From contig JANQJA010000013.1 of the NCBI GenBank assembly GCA_028281885.1, forward strand, positions 62,001 through 126,000: a stretch of 64,000 nt of DNA, read 5' to 3'. The DNA is from Pseudomonadales bacterium. GTDB lineage: Bacteria > Pseudomonadota > Gammaproteobacteria > Pseudomonadales > Azotimanducaceae. The translations under genes and the position numbers were made by a program. The notes under the pieces were generated by a model. That model was not told the DNA's origin. It did no database searches and saw only the letters and a program-made list of their open reading frames with translations. Below are positions 10,386-18,579 of this stretch, piece after piece. Each line of letters begins with the position of its first letter. Positions within the stretch are counted from its first letter, which is position 1.

Positions 10386-10693
10386 CGGGTTACCACCACA
10401 ATGTCGCTGACATCCGGAGACGACATGCCAAGTTCTTCTCTCGACAGCTGGTCAACGCGGGTGTAGTCCGCCCACGCACTCTGCTCCAGGAGTAGTTTTT
10501 CGTACTCGCTGTCCAGGAAGTCCTGCTGGCGCTCCAGTTTCTGGATTTCAGCGTAGTGCTGCCTGGTCAAGTGAGCCGAATAAACAACGCCGAGCGCCGA
10601 GGCCACCACCAGCAAAACCATCATGCAAACGCTGATTTGCTGCCATCCAAGCAACCAGCCAACAAGTTTGAAGAGGGGAGAATCGGCCATCAT
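10382..10693 (-). CDS. ftsL: cell division protein FtsL
   Basis: FtsL is a small bitopic protein that forms the FtsQLB complex and activates FtsWI. The 103-residue product has a short cytoplasmic N-terminus, one hydrophobic segment at about residues 18-40, and a periplasmic coiled coil rich in Leu, Glu and Gln (KLERQQDFLDSEYEKLLLEQ). The size and the position between rsmH and ftsI are diagnostic, since FtsL sequences diverge quickly. It overlaps rsmH and ftsI by four bases each. Confidence 0.92.
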   Translation of the reverse strand: MMADSPLFKLVGWLLGWQQISVCMMVLLVVASALGVVYSAHLTRQHYAEIQKLERQQDFLDSEYEKLLLEQSAWADYTRVDQLSREELGMSSPDVSDIVVVTR

Positions 10694-11610
10694 AGTTTCT
10701 CCGCCACCCGCATGATCGAACTTCGAGCCCGGCGATTAACCGACACTTCATCATCAGATGGTCGCACCGGTTTACCCACCAGCCGAAACGTCCGCTTGAT
10801 GTCAGCGTCGCGAACCGGCAACTTGTCCGGCAGCAGCTCACCCCGGGCCAGATTGCGCATAAAGCGTTTGACGATGCGGTCTTCCAGCGAATGAAAGCTG
10901 ATCACCACCAGTCGGCCACCAGTAGCAAGCACCTCAACGACACCCGCAAGACAGGTTTCAAGCGCATCCAGCTCACCGTTGATAAAGATTCGAATCGCCT
11001 GGAAGGTTCTCGTTGCCGGATGTTTGCTTGGTTCCCGCCGCGGGACTGCCTCGCCAATGACATCAACCAGTTTGAAAGTGGTGTCGATGGCAGACTCTTC
11101 GCGCCGGTGAACAATCGCGCGGGCAATTCGACGCGCAAATCGCTCCTCGCCATAGCGGCTGATCACCCGGGAGATCTCACGCTCCTCTGCCCGGGCAAGC
11201 CACTCAGCCGCTGTCTCGCCACGGGACGTGTTCATCCGCATATCGAGCGGACCATCGTGAGAAAAACTGAAGCCACGCCCGACAATATCGAGTTGCGGCG
11301 AGGAGACACCAAGATCCAGCAGGACGCCATCCACCGGATTCATGTCATATTCATCGATAAAATGGGCAACATCAGCAAAGGATCCGTGAACAATCACAAC
11401 CCGCTCATCGTCACCGAGGCGGCGGCGGGCATCATCAATTGCTTGCGGGTCCTGGTCGATAACCATCAACCGTCCATCCTGACTGAGTCGTTCGAGAATC
11501 GCGGTCGAATGACCGCCGCGACCATAGGTGCAGTCGACAAAACGGCCGCTCTGGTTTTTGACCAGCGCCTCCACCGCTTCCTGCTTTAGTACCGTCTGGT
11601 GAGCCGCCAT
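10690..11610 (-). CDS. rsmH: 16S rRNA m4C1402 methyltransferase RsmH
   Basis: RsmH (MraW) methylates N4 of C1402 in the 16S rRNA P site, using S-adenosylmethionine. The 306-residue protein starts MAAHQTVLKQEAVEAL and has the cofactor motif VDCTYGRGGHS at about 26-36. It also has DGVLLDLGVSSPQLD and the C-terminal VISFHSLEDRIVKRFM signature. It begins 16 bases after mraZ and overlaps ftsL. Length and motifs are typical. Confidence 0.97.
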   Translation of the reverse strand: MAAHQTVLKQEAVEALVKNQSGRFVDCTYGRGGHSTAILERLSQDGRLMVIDQDPQAIDDARRRLGDDERVVIVHGSFADVAHFIDEYDMNPVDGVLLDLGVSSPQLDIVGRGFSFSHDGPLDMRMNTSRGETAAEWLARAEEREISRVISRYGEERFARRIARAIVHRREESAIDTTFKLVDVIGEAVPRREPSKHPATRTFQAIRIFINGELDALETCLAGVVEVLATGGRLVVISFHSLEDRIVKRFMRNLARGELLPDKLPVRDADIKRTFRLVGKPVRPSDDEVSVNRRARSSIMRVAEKL

Positions 11611-11626
11611 GGGTGCCTGCTCTCCG

Positions 11627-12076
11627 CTAAAGTGACAAGTTCTCGAGTTCAGGTGGCAGCGCGAGGTCTGAATCCGACAACCACTCCTCCTGACGCTCCA
11701 TCCAGATTTCCTCCGCCCAGAGTTCCAGTTTGTTGCTCTGGCCCAGCATGATCGTTTTCTTGTCGAGTTGGGCGTACTCGCGCAGCGGCGGCGATATCAG
11801 GATGCGACCACTGCCATCAAGCGTCGTATCGGTTGCATAGCCAATCAGGAGGCGCTGCACGCGACGGGTCGCGGGGTTGAAACTCGAAAGAGACTGGACC
11901 TTACGCTCCAGATCTTCCCACTCCGGGCGCGGATAGATGAGAAGCGCGCGTTCGTCGGTGTCTATGGTGACTACCATTTCACCGTTACAATGCTCGCTCA
12001 GCATGTCCCGATATTTGACCGGAATCGCAAGACGACCCTTGGCATCGAGATTGATGTTATTAGCGCCCCTGAACAC
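11627..12076 (-). CDS. mraZ: transcriptional regulator MraZ
   Basis: MraZ is an AbrB-like DNA-binding protein that forms rings and represses its own dcw operon. The 149-residue product has two swapped-hairpin domains, each with the DXXXR signature: DAKGR near residue 11 and DGSGR in the second half. It is the first gene of the dcw operon, and three TGGGA boxes lie upstream. Those boxes are the known type of MraZ target, so autoregulation is likely. Confidence 0.96.
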   Translation of the reverse strand: MFRGANNINLDAKGRLAIPVKYRDMLSEHCNGEMVVTIDTDERALLIYPRPEWEDLERKVQSLSSFNPATRRVQRLLIGYATDTTLDGSGRILISPPLREYAQLDKKTIMLGQSNKLELWAEEIWMERQEEWLSDSDLALPPELENLSL

Positions 12077-12156
12077 TGACCTTTTTCCTGATCCTCACAT
12101 CATGGTAGGGGTTGTTGTGGAGCGGGCGCCGCCGGCGGCTTAGACCGACAGTAAAT

Positions 12157-12182
12157 TCCCACTAACTCCCACAATTTCCCAC
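12157..12182 (-). promoter_or_regulatory. MraZ operator, three TGGGA boxes
   Basis: On the minus strand GTGGGA occurs three times at an exact ten-base spacing (GTGGGAAATT, GTGGGAGTTA, GTGGGAATTT). This matches the known MraZ operator of TGGGN repeats separated by five bases. The boxes lie just downstream of the predicted transcription start and about 80 bases before the mraZ ATG, so MraZ would block its own transcription. Confidence 0.85.
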
Positions 12183-12197
12183 TTTTCTTCACCGTGC

Positions 12198-12226
12198 ACG
12201 ATAGGAGCGGGTCAGAAGCTTGTCAA
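12198..12226 (-). promoter_or_regulatory. sigma-70 type promoter of the dcw operon
   Basis: On the minus strand a perfect -35 TTGACA (12221-12226) is separated by 17 bases from TATCGT (12198-12203), a four-of-six -10 match. The predicted start near 12191 puts the MraZ boxes immediately downstream, as in the E. coli mraZ promoter. The spacing and context support it; activity is inferred. Confidence 0.65.
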
Positions 12227-12412
12227 GCAGACGAGGACGGGGATTTATCTTTAAAACACAATAACTTAGCTAAGCTTTTTCAGTCGCCATCAGGTATCGC
12301 GAAATAACGGGATTTGATACATAGAGATATGTCACATACTTAAAGTAGAACTTTAAGTATGTGAGCTTTTAGACAAATAGGTAATTAAAGAGATATTTTT
12401 TATAAAAAAAAG
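12227..12412. other. AT-rich intergenic region with a 14-bp perfect palindrome
   Basis: This stretch between the mraZ promoter and rnpB is clearly richer in A and T than its surroundings and has no gene. It holds a perfect inverted repeat at 12332-12364 (TCACATACTTAAAG, loop TAGAA, then the complement) and a ten-base palindrome CTTAGCTAAG at 12265-12274. A smaller repeat, ACATA-TCTC-TATGT on the minus strand, lies next to the large one. The large stem is not followed by a T-run, so a regulator site or RNA-processing hairpin is as likely as a terminator. Confidence 0.6.
12332..12364. repeat. 14-bp perfect inverted repeat with 5-base loop
   Basis: TCACATACTTAAAG at 12332-12345 is followed by TAGAA and then its exact reverse complement at 12351-12364. 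It is AT-rich and lies about 50 bases beyond the 3' end of rnpB and about 105 bases upstream of the dcw -35 box. Function unknown. Confidence 0.85.
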
Positions 12413-12427
12413 TGTCGGGAGCCGGCC
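12404..12427 (-). terminator. probable rnpB terminator: T-run after the P1 helix
   Basis: Behind the last paired strand of rnpB (GGCCGGCTCCC) the minus strand runs through GACAC into about eight T residues. The P1 helix of the RNA is long range, so this is not a classic hairpin terminator. The T-run still marks a likely end or processing site of the RNA. Confidence 0.4.
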
Positions 12428-12760
12428 GATAAGCCGGGTTCTGTCGAGGACAATCATTCATCTAGGACGCACGTCACCATGCGTCTCAAGCGACCTACCC
12501 GAATCCATTGCGGGCCACAACGAAGGATTCCTATTTGGTCTTGCTCCGGGTGGGGTTTACACTGCCACGCGCCGTTACCGGGCGTGCGGTGCGCTCTTAC
12601 CGCACCTTTTCACCCTTACCGGCGAAGGATCGCCGGCGGTATATTTTCTGCTGCACTTTCCGTGGGCTCGCGCCCCCCAGGCATTACCTGGCACCCTGCC
12701 CTGTGGAGCCCGGACTTTCCTCTCCAGCAAATGCTGCAGCGATTGCCTGGCCGACTCCCG
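12413..12760 (-). ncRNA. rnpB: RNase P RNA, bacterial type A
   Basis: This is the catalytic RNA of RNase P, which matures tRNA 5' ends. Conserved blocks visible on the minus strand include GAGGAAAGTCCGGGCTCC, AGGGCAGGGTGCCAGGTAA, GGGTGAAAAGGTGCGGTAAG, CCCACCCGGAGCAAGACC and GACAGAACCCGGCTTATCG. The ends GGGAGTCGGCC and GGCCGGCTCCC pair to form helix P1 and set the approximate boundaries. It begins about 11 bases after the rsmI stop. I see no convincing promoter of its own, so it may be made with rsmI and processed. Exact ends are uncertain by a few bases. Confidence 0.95.
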
Positions 12761-12771
12761 AGGCGGCAAGC

Positions 12772-13608
12772 CTACTCTTTTTTAAGCGCCAGTGCGATGT
12801 CGTACAGCGGCTTGCGCGAGACGCCCAGCAACTCACTGGCCACCGTCGCAGCGGCCCCCGGCGCGAGCGATTTCAGCAGCACCGACATGACTCGTTGCTG
12901 CTCGCGTTGATCCGCGCCGGTGGCGTTTTGCCCGGCCCCGTCGACAACAAGAACGAATTCACCTTTCGCCGGCATCCTGCCGTCATCCAGCGCCGCCTTT
13001 ACCTCGGCCGCCGTCCCGGAAAAAACCTGTTCAAACTGCTTGGTCAGCTCCCGCGCCACGCAGATGTTTCTGTCCGTGCCCAGGATTTCACAGATATCGC
13101 CAACGAGTTCGCTGATGCGGTGCGGCGCCTCATAGATCACGAGGGTTCTGAGCTCTGTCTCCAGTGCCTGCAGTTGTTGACGCCTTGCCGACGCCCTGGC
13201 GGCCAGAAAGCCTTCAAAACAGAACCGATTCGCTGGCAGCCCCGATACAGACAAGGCCGCGATCACGGCGCTCGGACCCGGTATGGGTACAACCGGAATG
13301 CCAGCGGCCAGCGCCGCCTTGATCAGACGATAACCCGGATCCGACACCAGGGGTGTGCCGGCATCCGATACCAGCGCGACCGATTCACCCGCGAGCACCC
13401 TGGACACCAGCCGGGGCGAGGCTTCCTCTTCGTTGTGTTCATGGTAGGCGACAATCGGGGTCTTAATCCCATGAGCCGCCAGCAATCGCCGGGTATGACG
13501 TGTGTCTTCCGCGGCAATAACGTCGACCTCACTGAGCGTTCTGACAGCTCTTGTCGAGATGTCATCCAAATTGCCAATCGGCGTCGCCACGACGTACAGC
13601 CCGGCCAT
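12772..13608 (-). CDS. rsmI: 16S rRNA 2'-O-methyltransferase RsmI
   Basis: RsmI (YraL) methylates the ribose of C1402 in 16S rRNA, the same nucleotide modified by RsmH. The 278-residue SAM-dependent tetrapyrrole-methylase-fold protein shows YVVATPIGNLDDIS at its start, AEDTRHTRRLL, VSDAGTPLVSDPG, and PIPGPSAVIAAL, all family signatures. It is divergent from lpoA, as in related genomes, and rnpB follows directly on the same strand. Confidence 0.96.
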   Translation of the reverse strand: MAGLYVVATPIGNLDDISTRAVRTLSEVDVIAAEDTRHTRRLLAAHGIKTPIVAYHEHNEEEASPRLVSRVLAGESVALVSDAGTPLVSDPGYRLIKAALAAGIPVVPIPGPSAVIAALSVSGLPANRFCFEGFLAARASARRQQLQALETELRTLVIYEAPHRISELVGDICEILGTDRNICVARELTKQFEQVFSGTAAEVKAALDDGRMPAKGEFVLVVDGAGQNATGADQREQQRVMSVLLKSLAPGAAATVASELLGVSRKPLYDIALALKKE

Positions 13609-13753
13609 CTATACTCCTATCGAATTCATCGACAATTGCTTCGTCTCATTGAGTCCGTAAACCGACACGACACCACCAAAAATAGAGTAGGATCGGGATA
13701 AAACTATTCCCGCCGCATCCTTGCATCCCGAACCAGGTAACCCGGCCAGCAAA

Positions 13754-13781
13754 CCAGACTATGAACCCCAGACTATGAACC
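13754..13781 (+). repeat. two-copy 14-bp tandem repeat upstream of lpoA
   Basis: CCAGACTATGAACC occurs twice head to tail without a spacer, 22 bases before the lpoA ATG. It lies in the rsmI-lpoA divergent gap (13609-13803), where I see no strong promoter match. It looks like a slippage duplication. Confidence 0.85.
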
Positions 13782-13803
13782 AGAGTAACGCCAGTTCAAG
13801 CCA

Positions 13804-15633
13804 ATGAGCAAAATTCGTGTCCTGACTTTACTGATGCTACTGGTTGGACTCGCGGGCTGCGAGACCACATCAGGTCCCTCTATCGAAAGCAGCGCTACCG
13901 CTGTCGAACCAGCCACAGAGGTTTTTGAAGCCGACATCCAGACACTGGTGGCGCGCGCGAATCGGGCCAATCCACCAAGATCGATCGAACTGTGGCTGAC
14001 CGCCGCCGAGCGGGCCATCGAAAGAGGGGTAATCGGCCAGGCCATGGCGATACTGAATCGGGTGGACGCGGCAGAATACCCGCACCTCTATCGCCGTTAC
14101 ATCTATGCCCGGGCGGAAGTCGCAGTACAGCTTGACGATCCCGTCGCTGCGCTCGACCTGCTGAGACACCCGTCACTGTCCAAGGGCGCACTGACGCAGG
14201 AAGACCAGATTCATATCGCGCATATTCGCGCCAGTGCATACCAAAAGGGTCGAAGCTATCTGGCCAGCGCCCGGGAGCTGATTTTTATCAATGACCTGCT
14301 GTCTGCGGACGAACGTAATCTCAATCACGAGCGGATTTTCGCGACGTTGCTGGAGCTGCCCCACCAGACACTCACCTCCCAGGCGGAGCGTGCAATCACC
14401 AGCGATATTCGCGGCTGGCTTTCGCTGGCAGCACTGGTCAAACGCGATCAGAACGATCCGCTGGAACAACTGATTTCGCTGAACCAGTGGAAGCAGGTCT
14501 GGTCACATCATCCTGCCGCAAGCCGCCTGCCGGCCAGCCTGCAACTGTTGTCGAGGATCGTCGAGGAGCGGCCCGAATCCATCGCGTTGCTGCTGCCACT
14601 CTATGGCGACCTGGGTCCCTACGGCCGGGCAATTCGCGACGGCTTGCTGGCAGCCCACATGGCCACCGGATCCGGTCCGGTCATCAAGGTATACGACACC
14701 ACATCGGCTTCCCTCAGGGAACTGATAAGCCGCGCCCACCGTGACGGTGCTGAACTGATCATCGGCCCGCTACAGAGAGACCACGTTACAGCACTGATGA
14801 GGATCTCCCTGCCCGTTCCGGTGCTGGCCCTGAATCGCAGCGTCGATGACTCGGCAAACGCCAACGTCTACCAGTTTGGTCTGGCACCGGAAGACGAAGT
14901 GCAACAGGTCGCGCGACAGGTCTTTATGGAAGGCAGGCACAAGGCACTGGTTCTGTATGCTGACTCCGAGTGGGGGCACCGGAATTTTGAAACCTTCCGC
15001 CGCAGCTGGGACAGGCTCGGCGGAACACTGGTGGACGCGGCCGCGTTCCCGGATCAGCGCGACTACTCTGACCTGGTCAAATCGCTGCTGGATGTCGACG
15101 AAAGTGAAGCGCGGGCGGCAGAGCTACGCAGAATTACCGGTCGAACCTTCGAATTTACCCCGCGTCGAAGAGAGGATATCGACTTCGTCTTCCTGCTGGC
15201 GAATACCTCCCAGGCCCGCCGACTGAACCCGACCCTCGCGTTCTTTTACGCCGACGACATCCCGGTCTACGCTACCTCACATATCCACGAATTTTCAGAT
15301 TCCCGGATTGAATCCATCGACCTGAACGGCATTCGATTCTGCGATATCCCCTGGAAGCTGACCGCAACTGATCGGGTCCAGCAAAAGATCCTGGACAACT
15401 GGCTAACATCCCGACAGGGCCTTGCACCATTCTTTGCACTCGGCGTTGACGCCTATCATCTGTTCCCCAGACTGCAGCAACTCAGGGAGTTGCCGGATAG
15501 CCGCATCTTCGGTACCACCGGCGTGTTGCAGCTCGATAGCCTTAATGTCATCAAGCGGGAACTGATGTGGGCACAGTTCGTCGATGGCCAGGCGGTTTCA
15601 GCACCTCTGGTCCTGGACGTCTCGGACCGTTGA
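13804..15633 (+). CDS. lpoA: penicillin-binding protein activator LpoA
   Basis: LpoA (YraM, LppC family) is an outer-membrane lipoprotein that activates PBP1a from outside the wall. The 609-residue product starts with a lipoprotein signal peptide ending LAGC, with the lipidated Cys at residue 19. A helical TPR-like N-terminal region follows. A C-terminal domain resembling type 1 periplasmic binding proteins begins near residue 259 (SIALLLPLYGDLGPYG). The genes yraN and dolP follow on the same strand, as in E. coli, but diaA is not between them. Length is typical. Confidence 0.93.
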   Translation: MSKIRVLTLLMLLVGLAGCETTSGPSIESSATAVEPATEVFEADIQTLVARANRANPPRSIELWLTAAERAIERGVIGQAMAILNRVDAAEYPHLYRRYIYARAEVAVQLDDPVAALDLLRHPSLSKGALTQEDQIHIAHIRASAYQKGRSYLASARELIFINDLLSADERNLNHERIFATLLELPHQTLTSQAERAITSDIRGWLSLAALVKRDQNDPLEQLISLNQWKQVWSHHPAASRLPASLQLLSRIVEERPESIALLLPLYGDLGPYGRAIRDGLLAAHMATGSGPVIKVYDTTSASLRELISRAHRDGAELIIGPLQRDHVTALMRISLPVPVLALNRSVDDSANANVYQFGLAPEDEVQQVARQVFMEGRHKALVLYADSEWGHRNFETFRRSWDRLGGTLVDAAAFPDQRDYSDLVKSLLDVDESEARAAELRRITGRTFEFTPRRREDIDFVFLLANTSQARRLNPTLAFFYADDIPVYATSHIHEFSDSRIESIDLNGIRFCDIPWKLTATDRVQQKILDNWLTSRQGLAPFFALGVDAYHLFPRLQQLRELPDSRIFGTTGVLQLDSLNVIKRELMWAQFVDGQAVSAPLVLDVSDR

Positions 15634-15980
15634 CCACGACGGCGGTTGGCAGAGACGCGGAAAGTGACGCGTTGACATTCCTCACCGCGAGGGGCCTGAA
15701 GCTCATCGAACGCAACTATCGGTGCAAATTCGGTGAAATTGACCTCGTGATGCTGGACAAGGACACCATCTGTTTCGTCGAGGTACGGTTTCGCAGCTCC
15801 GACGGATATGTCGACGGCGTTGAATCAATTACAAAATCCAAGGTCCAACGCCTGGTAAGAACTGCCGAGCACTACATTGCCAACAACCGGAAACGCGAAG
15901 ACCTGTTCTACCGCTTCGACGTGCTGTCGTTGGGAACAACCGTCGACTGGATTCAAAACGCCTTCTCAGCAGACGACTAA
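15630..15980 (+). CDS. yraN: YraN family protein (UPF0102, endonuclease-like fold)
   Basis: YraN is a small conserved protein of unproven function with a restriction-endonuclease-like fold. Visible are ERNYRCKFGEIDLVML and CFVEVRFR, which carry the Asp and Glu of the fold core, then SITKSKVQRL. I prefer the TTG at 15630, which overlaps the lpoA stop as TTGA and gives the normal short lead before GRDAESDAL. A GTG at 15567 would add 21 poorly conserved residues. The ribosome site is weak for both. Confidence 0.85.
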   Translation: MTTTAVGRDAESDALTFLTARGLKLIERNYRCKFGEIDLVMLDKDTICFVEVRFRSSDGYVDGVESITKSKVQRLVRTAEHYIANNRKREDLFYRFDVLSLGTTVDWIQNAFSADD

Positions 15981-16001
15981 ATTCGGCTAGAATGGGTTCC
16001 C

Positions 16002-16574
16002 ATGGAAAACATAACCACCCTCACGCTAAGAACTTTATTTTTACTCATCGCGACCATCAGCCTGCTGAGCGGCTGTTCCGCACTGACGCCCGCATCCGAA
16101 GACTACGGTAAACGCAGTTTCGGTGTGTACTGGGATGATCAGACCACCGAATCAAGAGCCAAGAAGGTGCTCCGGCAGGCACACCCTGACCTGGCCGATG
16201 CACATCTCTCCGTGACCAGTTTCAACGGTTCCGTCCTGTTGACTGGTCAGGTGCCCTCCGATGAGGCGAAACAGGTCGCGGCAAGCACCGTCGCTGAACT
16301 GCGCCACGTCAAGTTCGTCCACAATGAATTGGAAGTCGCCGGGCCCACCTCGATGGTCGCACGATCCAACGATGTGTGGCTCAGCACCAAGGTAAAAACG
16401 GCGCTGGTCACCGACGAGTCAATCGAAGGCAATCGAATCAAGGTCATCACCGAAGACGGCGTGGTTTACCTGATGGGGCTTGTGACGCGAGATGAAGGTG
16501 ATCTTGTCGTCGAACGCGCGAGACAGGTCTTCGGCGTACAGAAGATCGTCAAGGCATTCGAATATATCAATTAA
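16002..16574 (+). CDS. dolP: BON-domain outer-membrane lipoprotein DolP
   Basis: DolP (YraP) is an outer-membrane lipoprotein that helps maintain envelope integrity and localises to division sites in E. coli. The 190-residue product has a signal peptide ending LLSGC with Cys at residue 25. Two BON domains follow (roughly 45-115 and 120-190), with the typical NGSVLLTGQVPS and DGVVYLMGLVTRDEG cores. It ends 33 bases from the convergent sspB stop. It is last in the lpoA-yraN-dolP set. Confidence 0.93.
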   Translation: MENITTLTLRTLFLLIATISLLSGCSALTPASEDYGKRSFGVYWDDQTTESRAKKVLRQAHPDLADAHLSVTSFNGSVLLTGQVPSDEAKQVAASTVAELRHVKFVHNELEVAGPTSMVARSNDVWLSTKVKTALVTDESIEGNRIKVITEDGVVYLMGLVTRDEGDLVVERARQVFGVQKIVKAFEYIN

Positions 16575-16606
16575 TCTGGTTGATTCACCGAGCTACCGTA
16601 GCGCGA

Positions 16607-16993
16607 TCATTTAACGACTTTGAGATTCGGCGGTCCGCCACCTGCCGGCGGCGGATCATCTTTCGGCGCTTCCGGATCAGAGTCAGGTTCCTTGGGAAAC
16701 CACATCCCCTCGCCGTTTTCCCTGGCAACGATCCCAAGCACCGCATCGATGGGCGCATAAATCTCGTGGGCAACACCATTGAAACGTCCGCTGAACGAAA
16801 CCGACTCGTCACAAATCAATAGATCGCGAATAGCAACCGGGCTGATGTTGAGCACAATCTGCCCATCCTTGGCATAACCCGGCGGCACCGAAAGTCCCTC
16901 GACCGAAATATCGAGCACCAGGTAAGGCGTACAGCCATTGTCGAGTATCCACTCGTTGATCGCGCGAATCAGGTAGGGAACCGAGGAATTCAT
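16607..16993 (-). CDS. sspB: ClpXP adaptor SspB
   Basis: SspB delivers ssrA-tagged proteins to ClpXP. The 128-residue product has the folded tag-binding domain (PYLIRAINEWILDNGCTPYL, DGQIVLNISPVAIRDL, FSGRFNGVAHEIYAP, VLGIVARENGEGMWF). An acidic, proline-rich linker follows, and the protein ends NLKVVK. That C-terminal tail closely matches the ClpX-docking peptide of E. coli SspB (LRVVK). It normally lies next to sspA, but here three unrelated genes and about 2.9 kb separate them. Confidence 0.95.
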   Translation of the reverse strand: MNSSVPYLIRAINEWILDNGCTPYLVLDISVEGLSVPPGYAKDGQIVLNISPVAIRDLLICDESVSFSGRFNGVAHEIYAPIDAVLGIVARENGEGMWFPKEPDSDPEAPKDDPPPAGGGPPNLKVVK

Positions 16994-17126
16994 GCCGTCA
17001 CCTTAACCACCGGTCAAGTCGCCATGCAACCGGCTCGTGACCACCCGGCGAAGATTCATGAAGACAGCCAGTCAAGTACAACCGCCTCCTTTTGGAATGG
17101 CCCGCTATACCCGTGAGCTTGTCCGG

Positions 17127-18068
17127 CTAAACGAACCTGCGCAATGCGTCGATATTTGACGTCGCAACGGAGGTTCCGGCGGCGAGCTGTTCGAACTCGT
17201 CGGCCAGCGTTGTCATCTCGTCAACGGCAGCCTTTGCATGCATCGCGAAGGCCACCTCCGCAAACTGACTTTCCAGCAACGCTTTCAAAGGCATGATGCT
17301 CAGCGATTCAGGCAACCAGCGCAGCAGATGGAACGTGAAAGGCTGACTCTTTCGGAAGCCGAGCGCTCTGAGGACCTCTCCTCCCTCTTTGACCGCCCGG
17401 ATTACCGCGCGCAGCGTCTCCTTGTCCCGGGCAACCGCACGCGGATCGCAATCGTGTTTGTAGAGCGCACCAACCAGCGGACTGACCAGCGCCACGTGAT
17501 ACTTGAGCCAACCATCGATGTCCGATGTCAGGTCCACAGGCACACCGGCCGTTTCGAACAAAGCCTTGATTGCCCGGGTCCTTTCCCGGATCTTTCCATC
17601 CACTTCACCGATGGTCACAGGCTGCCTCTTTCTTCCCGGCCGCTCGCGATCGGCATAGTGAACAATCTGACCCCGGATTCCGCCGCCGGCGCCGGGAAAT
17701 CCGAACAGCACCTTCTCGACGGGCAGATACTTCAGGTACTCGTCAAAACCGAGCGCGTTGTTTCCCATGAACAGGATGTGTTTGATACCGGGGCTCGCTG
17801 CCAGCGCCTGGCAAACCTCAGGCAGTCTGTTCTTTCTGATGAGAACGATAACGAGATCGTATTCATCCTCAGGCTGAAGTCCACGGATCACTCTGGGGCG
17901 GGACGTTTCCCGCTGCCCGGTGATGTCATTCGAAACGACAATGCCATTTCGTTCCAGCCAGGTCGCTCGCTCTCCCCGGTCCAGAATGGTGACATCGCCG
18001 CCGCTTGTTCCAACCAGATGAGCGTACACCGATCCCAGCGGTCCGGCGCCGAAGAACAACACTTTCAC
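17127..18068 (-). CDS. ketopantoate reductase family protein (PanE/ApbA-like)
   Basis: The 313-residue protein has an N-terminal Rossmann motif GAGPLGSVYA at about 7-16 and an all-helical C-terminal half, the layout of 2-dehydropantoate 2-reductases. Canonical PanE reduces ketopantoate with NADPH in coenzyme A synthesis. The C-terminal half diverges from typical PanE, for example RERPGRKRQPVTIGEVDG, and no other pantothenate gene is nearby, so a different substrate is possible. It starts with GTG. It lies in the three-gene insertion between sspA and sspB, with 160 bases between it and the next gene upstream. Confidence 0.7.
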   Translation of the reverse strand: MKVLFFGAGPLGSVYAHLVGTSGGDVTILDRGERATWLERNGIVVSNDITGQRETSRPRVIRGLQPEDEYDLVIVLIRKNRLPEVCQALAASPGIKHILFMGNNALGFDEYLKYLPVEKVLFGFPGAGGGIRGQIVHYADRERPGRKRQPVTIGEVDGKIRERTRAIKALFETAGVPVDLTSDIDGWLKYHVALVSPLVGALYKHDCDPRAVARDKETLRAVIRAVKEGGEVLRALGFRKSQPFTFHLLRWLPESLSIMPLKALLESQFAEVAFAMHAKAAVDEMTTLADEFEQLAAGTSVATSNIDALRRFV

Positions 18069-18228
18069 CGGGACTCCCCGGCCAGAGCGCCCATCGCCAT
18101 CTCGTCAATTCGTGCCATGACACCACTCTCGTTACTGGTCAGGGTTCAGGTAATACCCCAGAGCGTATGCTTGCCTGAAAAAAACGCAAACCGCGGCGGG
18201 ACAAAATACCCTTAACCGACAGTTGTCG

Positions 18229-18579
18229 TTACGGCAATACGACAATTTCCTTCACTTCAATCCGGCGGCCCGCCCCGGGGTCATAGGAAAAGGTGCCACG
18301 TACTTCAATGGTCTGACCTACCCACTGCCCAATCTCGCCCGCACCCCGGACGGCGACGCGATCGAGCGAAGCGTTTTCAATCCAGTAATGCCGGGGCTGA
18401 TCAAAGGTCCTCAAGGTGCCACGGACAACAACCTCACGGCCATCGAAGTCCTTCTGAGCTTCGCTGAGCGCCACAAGATCAGTCACCAGCGGCGCCGGAT
18501 CGGCGCAGGCAGCCAGGATTAGTACCAGTGCAAGCAACGCGCTGATTCCTGCCGCGTTCAAGGCAGACTGCCTACTCAA
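18229..18579 (-). CDS. predicted small lipoprotein with OB-fold-like domain
   Basis: The 116-residue product has a hydrophobic signal peptide ending ILAAC with Cys at residue 25, so it is probably a lipoprotein. The mature part has alternating beta-strand sequence ([48 protein letters not shown]) resembling small OB-fold proteins. That likeness is inference. The TTG start overlaps the end of the upstream S2P protease gene by eight bases, which suggests the two are co-translated. I do not recognise a named family. Confidence 0.6.
   Translation of the reverse strand: MSRQSALNAAGISALLALVLILAACADPAPLVTDLVALSEAQKDFDGREVVVRGTLRTFDQPRHYWIENASLDRVAVRGAGEIGQWVGQTIEVRGTFSYDPGAGRRIEVKEIVVLP

Noticed and set aside
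12508-13701. 397-codon open frame on the plus strand over rnpB and rsmI
   Set aside because: It is antisense to the RNase P RNA and to a clear rsmI gene and shows no protein family features.
17238-18215. 325-codon open frame on the plus strand
   Set aside because: It is the shadow of the ketopantoate-reductase-like gene; its Arg- and Gln-rich sequence has no family motif.
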